Source of the DNA: Symbiodinium microadriaticum
Lineage: Eukaryota > Sar > Dinophyceae > Suessiales > Symbiodiniaceae
Assembly (NCBI GenBank): GCA_001939145.1
Contig: LSRX01000047.1
Coordinates: forward strand, 670,478-734,477
Length of the DNA stretch: 64,000 bases
Reading direction: 5' to 3'
Under the pieces are notes generated by a model. That model ran no database searches. It was not told where the DNA came from and saw only the letters and a list, made by a program, of their open reading frames with translations. The translations under genes were made by a program, and so were the position numbers. The first letter of the stretch is position 1. Each line of letters opens with the position of its first letter. Below, piece by piece: positions 33,676 through 43,716 of the stretch.

Positions 33676-33750
33676 CGCCTCGTGTCGGAGAGCCTGCACC
33701 GGTTCGAGCAGGAACAGCACACCAAGGGCTTGTTACGGCTTGTTCTAGCG
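33676..33750 (+). CDS. Possible plus-strand helical exon
   Basis: A 75-nt, 25-codon block, CCCACAG|CGCCTC ... CTAGCG|GTAGGT, reading RLVSESLHRFEQEQHTKGLL with helical character. Canonical AG/GT borders. The minus strand is also open. Confidence 0.4.
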
Positions 33751-34429
33751 GTAGGTCTAGATACTAGGGTGTTGCGGTTCCACAGTACTTATGCTCATTA
33801 AGGTCTGCTGAAGCATGTAGAGTCTCCTCGAGGATTTGCTCGTTTGGAGGGCTTACAGCTTTCAGGGTAGTACACGGATCATGTCTAAGCTTCTTAAACA
33901 TCGGGGTCGCTGCTTGCTTTTGTTGGAAGGGGGGGTGCTTGTATCAAGGATACGACTGAGGGGCCGGCTTTGGAAACAGCCGGTGTCGCTGCCGCTATGA
34001 GATGAATTGTAACTGAAATCACAGCTACTACTCTGTGTGTACTGGTTTCGCTGTCACTTCCAGCGATCTGTTTTTTGCATAGGTACTTTGGGGTTGTGGT
34101 GATCTTGGATCAGTGCATGATGCTGCTGTTGATAATGGGATATAATGAGGATGGCGATGCCAACCACGGCTCGTTGTCCTTGATGTTTTCTGTATGCTTC
34201 ATCTCATTGGTCAGATGCGTGTCAAGGAGTTCAGTTAATCGTTCTTACCTGTGCCTACCACTCGTGCATCGCAACGATGCTACGATGTCGACCTCAAACA
34301 GAGCCAATGGCACCAAGATGGTTAGCAATGCAGCATGAAGGCTATTGGCAAAAAGCAACCATATTCATTAGCGACCCCGACAGACACAGCAACGACAACA
34401 ACCACATGCATAAACCCTGACAAAAAACG

Positions 34430-34562
34430 ACAAAACCCCAAACCCTTAAAGGAACCCTCAAAAGGAGCCCTTAAAGGAACCCTTAAAAGGAGCCGTTAAA
34501 GGAACCCTCCCAAGGGAGCCTGTCAAGGAACCCTGCAAAAAGGGAGCCCTTAAACGAACCCC
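34430..34562. repeat. Tandem ~20-bp repeat
   Basis: Five to six copies alternating AAAGGAACCCT and AAAAGGAGCCCTT. Confidence 0.75.
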
Positions 34563-34593
34563 AAAGCCCTAAAGCTCAAGCCGGCCGCGAGGC

Positions 34594-34645
34594 CTGCAAT
34601 TCCGCCTCAAAACGGCCGAGGCGGGTGGCCAAGGCGTCCATGTCC
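34594..34645 (-). CDS. Coiled-coil exon
   Basis: A 52-nt minus-strand exon, ATGCAG|GGACAT ... TTGCAG|GCCTCG (GC donor), reading DMDALATRLGRFEAELQ. CCCTAAAG lies left and TTTAGGG right on the plus strand. Confidence 0.5.
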
Positions 34646-34892
34646 CTGCATTTGGGTTTAGGGTCTAGGGCTTAAACGTTGGGGTTTTTGAGGATTTCTG
34701 GGTTATGGGTTTCCCTGGGTCGAGTTTAAGTTTTCAGGCTTTGGGTGTTGGGCCTACTGATTAGGACCGGGTTCTCGGGTATGTCATGTGCAAGAGAACA
34801 GTGTTCGGTTTATGCAGAACCCATGCAATTCTGTGACTGGCTTCTGCTTCCTTCGGGTCTATTTGAGCGTGGTGTCCTTTAACTTTGGGATT

Positions 34893-35228
34893 TCAGAAGG
34901 ATTCTCGAGGGCTCTGGCAAGGTCTATTAAGTTTGTGGGGGCTTGGGGTAGGTCTCAGAATCATAAGAACTTGTAAGGGTTTCACATGAACCTCACAGCG
35001 GTTCATAAGGGACATATAGGGTTTACGGTTTCTGGCTAGGGTCAGAGTTCGGGATTCAGGGTAGGACATAAGACAACACTGCACATACAAACCGGGTTGC
35101 AAAACCATTAAAGACAAACATAAAACCCCACATTCGAAAGCACAAAGGCATTCCTGAACCCTAGCCGCCACGTCTTCGATAGGACACAGCCTAAGGTATG
35201 TGCAAGCCCCGTTGCCCGACATCTTCAC
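34893..35228 (-). CDS. Possible minus-strand coding block with start codon
   Basis: Minus frame begins with ATG at 35228 and reads MKMSGNGACTYLRLCPIEDV followed by AARVQECLCAF. It passes a CCCTAG unit, so part of it may be intron. No family recognised. Confidence 0.3.
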   Translation of the reverse strand: MKMSGNGACTYLRLCPIEDVAARVQECLCAFECGVLCLSLMVLQPGLYVQCCLMSYPESRTLTLARNRKPYMSLMNRCEVHVKPLQVLMILRPTPSPHKLNRPCQSPRESF

Positions 35229-35667
35229 TTCTTTGTCCCTTACATCCTAACCATCACAAAATTCCCCCGTCCCGAATCCCCGCCAAGTACTTTCAATGCA
35301 AAATCGTGATTCCAAGCGCCCTAAAGCCCCACTAAAACGAAACAGACACGACACGAGAAAGGCTAGCCAGACCCGACCCTCACTTGTAATGGCTCTCCAC
35401 GTCTAGATTGATTCCCACCCACGCTGCAAAGCTGACTCCAGACAGGTCTCTAGCTAGGCTCTTCAGTAACCCCCTGAAAACAAGTATATACTTTTCTAGG
35501 TTAGTTGTAATATACTAGGAACCCAGGAACCCAAAAGTAAAAAAACAAATGCTACTGAGCAGCCTAGCTAGGGAAGCCTAAGCCCTGAGCCCAGGCACCT
35601 GTGATGGACCCGCGAGCTGCCATCGGCCAAGGAGTCCGATTTCAAGGCTTCGTTTCCAATACCTAGG

Positions 35668-35775
35668 ACTACCATAACCTACTGTTGCGCAGATTCTTAT
35701 TACACAGCCTAACATAGAGTTTATAGGGACTTAAAAAAAGTAGGTGTTGGGAGTTTCAGGTAAGGGAATGTTTAG
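35668..35775. mobile_element. Palindromic MITE-like element, family P6
   Basis: AATACCTAGGACTACCATAA with CCTACTGTTGC on the left, and AAAAAAAGTAGGTGTTGGGAG on the right. Confidence 0.45.
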
Positions 35776-37000
35776 GGCTTGAGGTAGAGATGGGTTGACG
35801 GCAGTAGCGCGTAGCCTTTAGGGTTAGGGTTTGGGGGTTTAGGGTTTGAGGGTATCGGGAATTCGGGGGATCTCGGAGGTTTTGCGGTGGCTTTGTCAGG
35901 AGCGAATCTCAGGATTCTATACAGCGGCTGCCCGGTGGATCAGGCTCACATGCAAGACAATCGCGCAAGATCATCCGAAAGCCCCTAACAAGATGCCGCG
36001 TAACCCACCCACTGCATAATCTCAGATCCAACTTATCGAGGATCCCTACTATAATCCAAAGAACCTGTTCATAAATTATAAGGCCTGTTGTAGTCTCTGT
36101 GGAAGCCCTAAGCCGTAGGGTTTCGGTTGTAGGAGCTCGACAGGCTTTGGAGTTTGTGGCTTAGGACTCACTTTTATGGAGTTATGGAGTGTGTGGTGGT
36201 CTCCGAACTGGAAATTCCAGCGCCCCTGCGCTCGACTTGCCGCAAACCCCGGGGCTTCGGATTTAGGGTGTTTGTCTAGGGTTTAGGGTTTAGTTACTGC
36301 TTAGGATTTAGGGTTTAAGGTTTAGTACATCTGTCAGGCACACTAACTATAGCAATTGCTTGAATAGTGGGTTGAAAGCCCCATTCCATCCTAAAACCTG
36401 AACGCCGTATGCAGTCTCCTCCCGAAAGCTATAAACTCATGATAGGTTTTTTTGTGGAGGTAGAGGATAGTTTGGCGATAATGGAAACCGTAAAGAAGTT
36501 GGTAAGTATTCCGGGCCCTATTTTACACTGGGGGAAATGCAGATCTGGAGCTTATAAGCCGTAAGTCAACGCGCATTTTTCTTGTCGCTGCAAGCGGCGA
36601 TTCTGAGCCGTTCTGCAGAAAGCCTTGGTTGCTAAGGCTTACAGACTAAGCAGACTAAGCGATCTGTGGACCGTGCCTCTAAAATTGAATTGTGGAAGAT
36701 GGCATTGATAGCAATGTTGGGACGAGGAGATGAGTTCTGTCGGTTACTACGGTAAAAGGCAAGGAACACCCCATGCACTAGTCACTATCAACAGGTATAG
36801 CCTGGAAGAAATACCCGTAAGCCTCAAGCACCTAGCTAACACTGAGACCCAGACCCTTTAACAGGATCCTTATAAGCTGAATCGGATTAAAACTCCTAAT
36901 ATAGCCCTGGCGCGGTCCCCACACATGTCGAGCTCACTCAGCGAAGCGTCTCCAACCTCAGCAAGGCACGAAGAATTCAGACTTTGGGGGCTTGCCGAGG
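35776..37000. other. Non-coding or unresolved
   Basis: TTTAGGG units near 35820-35860 and 36260-36325, otherwise unique sequence. A plus frame near 35890-35990 is open but unsupported. Confidence 0.3.
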
Positions 37001-37417
37001 CTAGGCAAGTTTAGCGCCTCTTCGGATGACTAGCCCCGTGACTATGAGTTTTTTTTTGGGGGGCGGGGGGTACGGGATAGGACGTGCCCTATACCCGCAG
37101 CTCCTAATCCAATGACCTAGATCAGCAACAAAAGTAGAGGCCTGAGAACTGCCCGTCATGTCACACAGATCCACTGAAGGTAATAAATAACACAAACTCC
37201 CGGGAAAGAGCTGAGACCCGAGGCCCATCCGAGGACAAGCATAACAAGCTCCGCCACGCGCACCCGTGTTTTTGACGGAAGCTGAAGGTCCATGGTCAAG
37301 CAGGACTCCATCCCACCGACGAAGCAAAAAAACTATAACTAGCGCAGCAATGCACCGATGAAATTCAACTCTGGCGAAGGAAAGGCGAAAACCAAGCCAA
37401 CTACCATTCCAAGGCAT
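37001..37417 (-). CDS. Possible minus-strand coding block
   Basis: Open minus frame of up to 138 aa downstream of the intronless gene. The segment FHRCIAALVIVFLLRRW could be a membrane span. It may be 3' UTR read-through of the neighbour. Low confidence. Confidence 0.25.
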   Translation of the reverse strand: MPWNGSWLGFRLSFARVEFHRCIAALVIVFLLRRWDGVLLDHGPSASVKNTGARGGACYACPRMGLGSQLFPGSLCYLLPSVDLCDMTGSSQASTFVADLGHWIRSCGYRARPIPYPPPPKKKLIVTGLVIRRGAKLA

Positions 37418-37509
37418 CCACCGCCACCGACAAGCAAAGGCTTATAGCTGCAAGTCTGCCAGGGAACTATCACTTCCTTCGAACTAGAGTTCGCCTTCAG
37501 CTGCTTCGT

Positions 37510-38397
37510 TCAACTCTTTTGATGAGGTTGTGTCATCAGTAGTGCCACCAGCAGTATGACAAAGATGCCACCTACGGTCACTGCTGAGGGTCCTTTGGCT
37601 CCTGCTGTGCTGACGACTCCCCATACTGCAACATGCGCATCTACAATAACGCAATCTCTGGTGGCCTTTAAGGCTGCGTTCTCCTTGATGTGGTTGAGTT
37701 CTGCCTCTATCTTTGCAGGCGGTTTCTTCGCATTGAGCGCCCGCAATGCTTCCTGTTTTGCATTCGCGGCGACACCACTCCCAACCAAACAGCCAAATGC
37801 ATATCCGAGTATATCACCAATTGCTGCTCCTTGTGCAGACGAACCGAGAGTCTGCCAAAAATCATGGGTATTCTCCCATGTGGGTTCTCCGAATATGTAC
37901 GCCCCCGCACCCAGACCTACAAACGTGTTCGCTTGGACAGTGTCAGCACGCAGCTTCAAAGCTGCAGTGCTGATGTTGCTTCTGACCTTGGCAAGTGCCT
38001 TCCCAGTTTCTGTTTCGGCATACCATTGAGCGCTCGCAGTGCCCGCCGCCAGAAAGCTCAACAACAATGGCAAGGTGGCCATGGAGGTACACGAGGCTCC
38101 GGGGTCTTCTCTGCGTCGCAAGCGCCATGGCAAACCTTTGCTGCTAGGCACGAGACCAAGCATGGGCGCGCGCGGCATGTCCGCTGGCTTCACGGCTCTG
38201 GGCAGGGGACCCGCTGCGCAAAATGTGCTGTGCAGTCCTCGAGAGCACAGGAGCACCAAAGCAGCCATTAAAGGCAGCCGACCTGACCTCGCCTTATGCA
38301 TGGAAAGTTTTGGCATGGCACCACAGTCTTGGACACGCGATGCCACGCCGCCTTGCACTAGAAAATCTATAGTTCTGCGGCACTGGAGCAAAAGCAA
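37510..38397 (-). CDS. Intronless organelle-type membrane protein, function unknown
   Basis: A single open frame of up to 295 codons without internal telomere-like repeats, unlike every other gene here. From the first Met, residues 41-51 (LPLMAALVLLC) form a short hydrophobic signal, followed by a basic, Pro/Ser-containing region to about 105 (WRLRRRED at 91-98). A second hydrophobic span at 107-123 ends in TASAQW, like a thylakoid or signal peptidase site. This layering resembles dinoflagellate plastid leaders. The mature part has a Gly/Ala-rich segment (184-210, GAAIGDILGYAFGCLVGSGV), a charged helix (213-245) and a C-terminal span (271-289) with tail QPHQKS. The true start may be Met28 or Met33. 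Length, uniform frame and membrane pattern support a real gene; no family recognised. Confidence 0.7.
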   Translation of the reverse strand: MLLLQCRRTIDFLVQGGVASRVQDCGAMPKLSMHKARSGRLPLMAALVLLCSRGLHSTFCAAGPLPRAVKPADMPRAPMLGLVPSSKGLPWRLRRREDPGASCTSMATLPLLLSFLAAGTASAQWYAETETGKALAKVRSNISTAALKLRADTVQANTFVGLGAGAYIFGEPTWENTHDFWQTLGSSAQGAAIGDILGYAFGCLVGSGVAANAKQEALRALNAKKPPAKIEAELNHIKENAALKATRDCVIVDAHVAVWGVVSTAGAKGPSAVTVGGIFVILLVALLMTQPHQKS

Positions 38398-38934
38398 GCC
38401 ACTTCGTCACTCTTGCAAACAGACATGCTGTGTTCCGGCGTGAATTTCACAAATGCCATCTGAACAGACATCCTACTTTCATCCAGGGCTTTGGTTCTCG
38501 GCTTGTTGCAAGTCACAGGGGTTCAGGCTCATCCTGTCCAGCGTATAGGTTCTGGACCTTGGGAGACAAGCAGCCTGTGGGATGTACGGTCTGCGTACGA
38601 CTTTTGGGGTTCAGTTAGTGTGTATACGGATTTGATGTAAGTCTTGCAGCTGCAGTGATTTCAGCCTCACATGTTCGGAAGTCGGCAGGTGCAACGCTCC
38701 CGTTTTTGCACGAGCCGGCGCCTGATCACTACTCTCGAAACTCCGTCCCTTCTAACAGCGCGCAGGGTTTAATTAGGTTTCAGGGAAGTTTAGGGCTACA
38801 GAAGGTTCAGGAAGACTACGGGCATATACAGACCTTGAGCACTTTTCGGAGGAGCGGGTCTCTGTTGCCTGGCACCGAAGTTACGAATTAAGGCAGGCAT
38901 GCAGTAGGACGCGAATTGGCAACGAAAATGGCCG

Positions 38935-39141
38935 CTAGACTTGGCCCTCGCTTGGAGTCTCAACACCCTGGTCCGAAGATGTATGTCCCATGCCTATGTC
39001 GTGGAGAAACGTTGAGGGCTTTAGGGTTTCCAGCATGCTCATGAGAGTTTGGTTCACAGCGGACAGTTCACATGAAGACTTTAGCACTGAAGCTGTCATG
39101 TTCGAAGTCTTGAGGCTCTGATGTTGCGAACAATTCGTCAC
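38935..39141 (-). CDS. Probable terminal exon
   Basis: Minus frame with SVLKSSCELSAVNQTLMSML, then ETLKPSTFLHDIGMGH and an acidic tail ending GVETPSEGQV-stop at 38935. Normal composition and a natural-looking C-terminus suggest the last exon of a minus-strand gene. The 5' border is unknown. Confidence 0.4.
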   Translation of the reverse strand: MTNCSQHQSLKTSNMTASVLKSSCELSAVNQTLMSMLETLKPSTFLHDIGMGHTSSDQGVETPSEGQV

Positions 39142-39247
39142 ATCTCGAAGACGAGCACGGCGAGGGCAAGCGGCGACCGATAAGATTACAGCGTGGACTC
39201 CTTCCTGCTACTGATGTAGGGGCGCTTATGGATTATAGAACACAAGG

Positions 39248-39298
39248 CAATATATATATATATATGTATATATATGTATGTATATATATATATATGTT
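39248..39298. repeat. (TA)n / GTATATA microsatellite
   Basis: TATATATATATATGTATATAT-type run. Confidence 0.9.
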
Positions 39299-39778
39299 TT
39301 TTCAGGCCCCTATACCAGTACTTGGCAAGCGGCATTGACTCCGAATTAGGCGGCTCATAAAACATTAAAGCATAAAAATCGTCACAACAGTAACAAGGGC
39401 AGCAACTGAATCTATGTCCGAGAACTCTGCGTAACCAATAACTGGCAGCAACAAGACTTGGCCATGGACTCCAGAGTAGGTAGTGGGGGGCCGGCGTGGC
39501 GTTTTTTGCATGGGGTAAAAAATCTCTCAACGTCTGAACCGTGCACCACATCCTAATTAATGAGTCCAATGTCTCTATCTATGTGTCCATTTAAAAGTAC
39601 ACACGTATACATAGCCACAGATATATCTGCACACACTTGTACAGGTACATTAACAGACACACACAGACACACACACACGGAGACACTATGAGACACTCAC
39701 ACAGAAAGAGGAGAAAGACAGACATATAGGACTTATAATTATAACGGCTTAGAGTTCAGAGCCTTAGGGCGACTCACC

Positions 39779-39898
39779 TTACTGCCGCTTGCGCGGAAGT
39801 TGGGGCACCGGAAGCCCCTCACTCTTGGCAGCGACACGCTCGCTGCGCTCTAGGGCCTCTGGCTCAACATCCCAAGCCAAAAGCTGCAAGGTACTGGC
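39779..39898 (-). CDS. Terminal exon, probably of the EF-hand gene
   Basis: A 120-nt minus-strand exon starting TATAAG|GCCAGT and ending in TAA at 39779-39781. It encodes 39 residues, ASTLQLLAWDVEPEALERSE ... LPVPQLPRKRQ, with a basic C-terminus. It is the next clear minus-strand exon downstream of the EF-hand exons, but the joining exons between were not found, so it could close another gene. Confidence 0.5.
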   Translation of the reverse strand, partial: ASTLQLLAWDVEPEALERSERVAAKSEGLPVPQLPRKRQ

Positions 39899-40138
39899 CT
39901 TATAAGGGCTTCCAAGTTATAATCATGTGGTCTTGTTACGGCCTGTGAGAAGTCATCTTAAATGATGACTTTAATTTGTACTGCTGACACAAAGATTCTG
40001 CGAACACCTGGTGGCCAGCGAGTCTGCAGACACTTCCAAGCTCTGTTTTTCGATTGCGCTACCGCCTGCTTTCAAGCAAAGGGCCGTATCCGCATTACGC
40101 CGGGCACGAAGTTTCCTGCCCTATGACTTGACCAAGTC

Positions 40139-40477
40139 GTGCTACAAGATGTGCACGTTTGTGGTAACGAATGCTCTTCAAGGATTTGTGGCCTGATCAG
40201 CGGTTCTGTTTATTGCATTTTTGTTTCTTCTCATGTGAGGTCATTGTTACTACAAGCTGGGAGATTGAGGGACGTGGCCATGCAAGGCAAGGTTGAGGAT
40301 CTCTACATTGGGCACAATCCCAAGACAGGACAAGCGAGGCAGTATTCTCGCAGTAGTACTAATGCCACCGGAAGACCCAATAAACAAGAACGCAAACACA
40401 CCCACAAAAGTCTAAGATCCAGAGGCACCGGCAAAAGATTGCAAAAGTATAAACCCGGGACAGTCGAAATGCCCTAA
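40139..40477 (+). CDS. Possible plus-strand coding block
   Basis: Plus frame with VRSLLLQAGRLRDVAMQGKV and a lysine-rich end (KERKHTHKS-like, TGKRLQKYKPGTVEMP-stop). Looks protein-like but lies antisense between minus-strand exons. No domain recognised. Confidence 0.3.
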   Translation: MLQDVHVCGNECSSRICGLISGSVYCIFVSSHVRSLLLQAGRLRDVAMQGKVEDLYIGHNPKTGQARQYSRSSTNATGRPNKQERKHTHKSLRSRGTGKRLQKYKPGTVEMP

Positions 40478-40686
40478 ACCCTGAACCCAGAAGCCAAAAC
40501 CCTAAACGACAAACCCCCAACCCCGACAGCCCAGGCTCAAGCCCCGGAAGGCCCTGATGTAGGAACCTGATTAAGAAACCCCGGCCCCATAACCCCAAAA
40601 CCGTAGGATACATATATAAAGAACCCCAAGAAAGATGCAGGGTTTTCTTCATCAGGCTCTTACATTAAACCCCAAAGCCCTGTGCC

Positions 40687-40746
40687 CTGAAGCGACAAGG
40701 CCTTCAGCAGTTCGTCCACAGACACGAAACCATTTGCATCCTGATC
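40687..40746 (-). CDS. EF-hand exon
   Basis: Minus-strand exon, GGCGAG|GATCAG ... CTTCAG|GGCACA. It contains the loop DQDANGFVSVDE, which has Asp at 1 and 3, Asn at 5, Gly at 6, Val at 8 and Glu at 12, followed by helix LLKALSLQ. This matches a canonical calcium-binding EF-hand. Probably part of the same gene as 41509-44733. Confidence 0.65.
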
Positions 40747-41217
40747 CTCGCCGAGTCTCGGTGCTGTAAGAGCTCTTTGGGGGGGTCTGTTGAGTAGGCA
40801 TCTCCAGCAGTATCACCCTAAACCCTAAACCCCAAACAGTATCGCCCACAGAGATCTTCGCTCCGCTTCCGCTCACGAGGATCGCCCCGCCAAAGAACGC
40901 GAGTTTGAATGAGAGTTTCGGAAGATTTGCGCCTTTTTACGGCCCAGTTCTACAAGGATCCAACTGCATACCAGGTCTAAGTTGCCGGGGCACGATTGTG
41001 TCGAACCTACGAAGGGGAGGAGGCGTTACTTATCAGTGTTTTACGCAGGCCCGAATTCACAAATTGAATCTTGCCATGACCACTGTTTAAAACTTTTGTA
41101 GGTTTCCAGGAGCCTTACGAACTTAGCCAAGTAGGTGAGAGTACATTCCGGCAAACCTTCATCAAGCCGTGCACCCTCAACCCTACATCCCAAACCGTAA
41201 ATGAGCAACCAATCTTG

Positions 41218-41295
41218 CCCTAACCCCCAGGTACCTACTATATACAGTACTCGAGCCCCTTGGGCCCTCTATAGTAGGTACCTGGAGGGTTAGGG
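41218..41295. mobile_element. Palindromic MITE-like element, family P1
   Basis: CCCTAACCCCCAGGTACCTA on the left and TAGGTACCTGGAGGGTTAGGG on the right are near-perfect inverted repeats, with TACTATAT / TCTATAGTA inside. Located between exons of the EF-hand gene. Confidence 0.8.
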
Positions 41296-41508
41296 CTCGG
41301 CTCCGGACGATACATCCTCCGGCCGATCGAAAGCCAAGCCTGTAAACCCGAAACCCTGAAGCCTGAAAGCTCTAATATCCGAACACCTATCCGAACACCT
41401 ACCCTTTTTAGACCTCCGGCTATGATTTCCTTTTGCATGGCTTTGGGTGCATATGGAAAAACCATGGCAAAAGCTAACCAACTTAAGAACCCTAAAGCCC
41501 CAACGTGC

Positions 41509-41574
41509 ATGGAAGGGTCGACCATCTTCACTAGCATCTCGAGCGTGTTCGCCGGCAGCACGATATCCAAGCGC
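41509..41574 (-). CDS. EF-hand gene exon (second EF-hand helix)
   Basis: 66 nt, ACCAAG|GCGCTT ... TTCCAT|GCACG (GC donor). Encodes RLDIVLPANTLEMLVKMVDP-S. The following intron starts GCACGTTGGGGCTTTAGGG. Confidence 0.55.
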
Positions 41575-43500
41575 CTTGGTTGTGGTAATACGGTATAGGA
41601 CCACCTATAGTCTATAGTTTTATGGTTAGGATCCTACAATATAGACTTGGCTAACAATAAACTACAATGGAGACTATAGGAACAGTATAGGAACTTAACT
41701 ACTACATGTATATCATATTCATTTACAGGCCTGCAGAGAGGTTTACAGGATGTGTGAAGGGCTTGATTGGTTTTATCTCGGCTGTGCAGTCTTCAGGAAC
41801 AAGTTGCCAATACTTGCCACAATGCACATTTTCTGCTATCGCAAATTCAAACTCAGTTTCTGAGCGGGAGCCGAGGTGCTTGAAGCCCTGCGCAATGTCT
41901 TTGCGCTCCAATACGCCATTGCCATGTCCTGTGCGGGGCTCCAACTTTGGGTGCGCAGTGAATTCGCCACATTAGGTTGCGGTGAGAACTTCCACCCAAA
42001 ACTTGACCCTCACATATGCTTCTGCTGTTTATACGGACTCTGCTTAGATTGCTACACTATAGATTCTATTTGGCCTGGCCAAAACTCTGGTCAGGATCCA
42101 AGCACCCTAATCAGGAAACAAGGCAGGAGAACAAGGACCAGTCCACTTCCAGGGCCGTACATGCCATGTCCAATTCAGACCTGGCGTCTGTCCAGCGCCT
42201 GAAAGAAGCTCCGAGCATCTTGGATCGGGCGGCCATAGAGCTTGCGCGAACCGAAGCTGAGAGCGAAGTTGATCTGCTTCATCACCTTCCTCACTGCCTC
42301 ATGCGAGTTGCCCTAAACCCTAAACCCCTATAAACCCTACACCCTGAACCATTAAGATTCTGGTCAGTCTTCAGGGCTTAGAGCTGTCTGGAGGCCGGAA
42401 AAATTCAAAGAAGGGTTTTACGGGTTGCTCAACTCTGCATTTTATGTAATTACCTGGACATGGACCCCTCCCAACTACCTTCTAAAACAAACCCGAAAAT
42501 ACACACTACGAAGGATCATAAAAGCTCCAGTAAAGGGGAGTTGGAGGTGGTCCTGGTATTCGGGAACCCTAAACCCTAAACCTCAAACCCCTAAACCCCT
42601 AAACCCCTAAACCCCTAACCGCTAACCCCTAAACCCGAAACCCATAAACCCGAAACCCTAAACCTAAAGCCCCTAAATCCTAAACCCCTAAACCCCTAAG
42701 CCCTAACCCCTAAACCCTGAACCTAAAACCCTGAATCCTAATCCCTAAACCCTGAACCCCAGATCAGCAAGAAGCGACTCGCAAAGCCCTGACCCAAAAC
42801 CTCTTCGGACTAACGTTCTCGGGCTCAGAAACCGCACCCCCTTATAGCCCCCCAAAATAGATCTCATCTATATAGGGTTTAGGGTTTAGGGGTTTGGGGT
42901 TTATGGGTTTAGGGTTTAGGCGTGCTTTGTTTGAGCCGTAGGGTAAGGTCTCAAACGTCTAACCCTAACCCCGAACCCCTGTGACACCTTAAACCCTAAT
43001 CCAAGCCCCCAAGCGCCTCATGGGTCTCTGGGAGGATGGCTTTGCTCGCCTCCGGCAAGACGGCTTTGCTCGTTTCGGCCGGGGTCTGATTCTGGATGTT
43101 CAGCTGGTTCTCCTTGTCCTGGCCGAGCTCAGGGGCCCCGGGCTGATAAGCCCAAAGGGAAACCCTAAGGAACCTAAGCTCCTTGTGCAAGCACTAGAAC
43201 AGCCAACTCCCGAAACCCTAGGCCAGACACAACACCCTCTAGATACAATCAGACCTAGGTGAAAAACACAAAAAACAAATAAACAAACAAACTACCGGCC
43301 CGGTCCTGAGTGCATGGTGGCTCCTCTGACAGAGGTTCCTGTGCCAGACGGAAGCTCAGGGGCGAAGCCAAGCTGTCTCGAGCTCGGGGAGTCGATGGCT
43401 CCTTCTGCCCAGCGCTTGCCTCAGTCCTGATACTGCTTCTATCTTACTACTTACTACTTACTACTTACTACTGACTACTGACTACTGACTACTCACTACT

Positions 43501-43539
<39 letters not shown>

Positions 43540-43596
43540 GACGACGAAGACGACGACGACGACGACTACTACTACTACTACCTACTACTTACTACT

Positions 43597-43650
<54 letters not shown>

Positions 43651-43673
43651 GACGACTACCACTACCACTACCA

Positions 43674-43716
<43 letters not shown>

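Noticed and set aside
37556..38271. Plus-strand ORFs opposite the 295-codon gene
   Set aside because: Antisense shadows. The minus frame has hydrophobic segments and a coherent layout; the plus frames do not.
41238..41604. Two long overlapping minus-strand ORFs taken as one protein
   Set aside because: They run through an intron with telomere-like repeat (GGGGCTTTAGGG) and a P1 element. Only 41509-41574 fits the EF-hand exon chain.
42016..42333. Plus-strand ORF with RLKEAPSILDRAAIELART
   Set aside because: Antisense to the exon 42189-42297, which joins in phase to both neighbours and completes an EF-hand loop.
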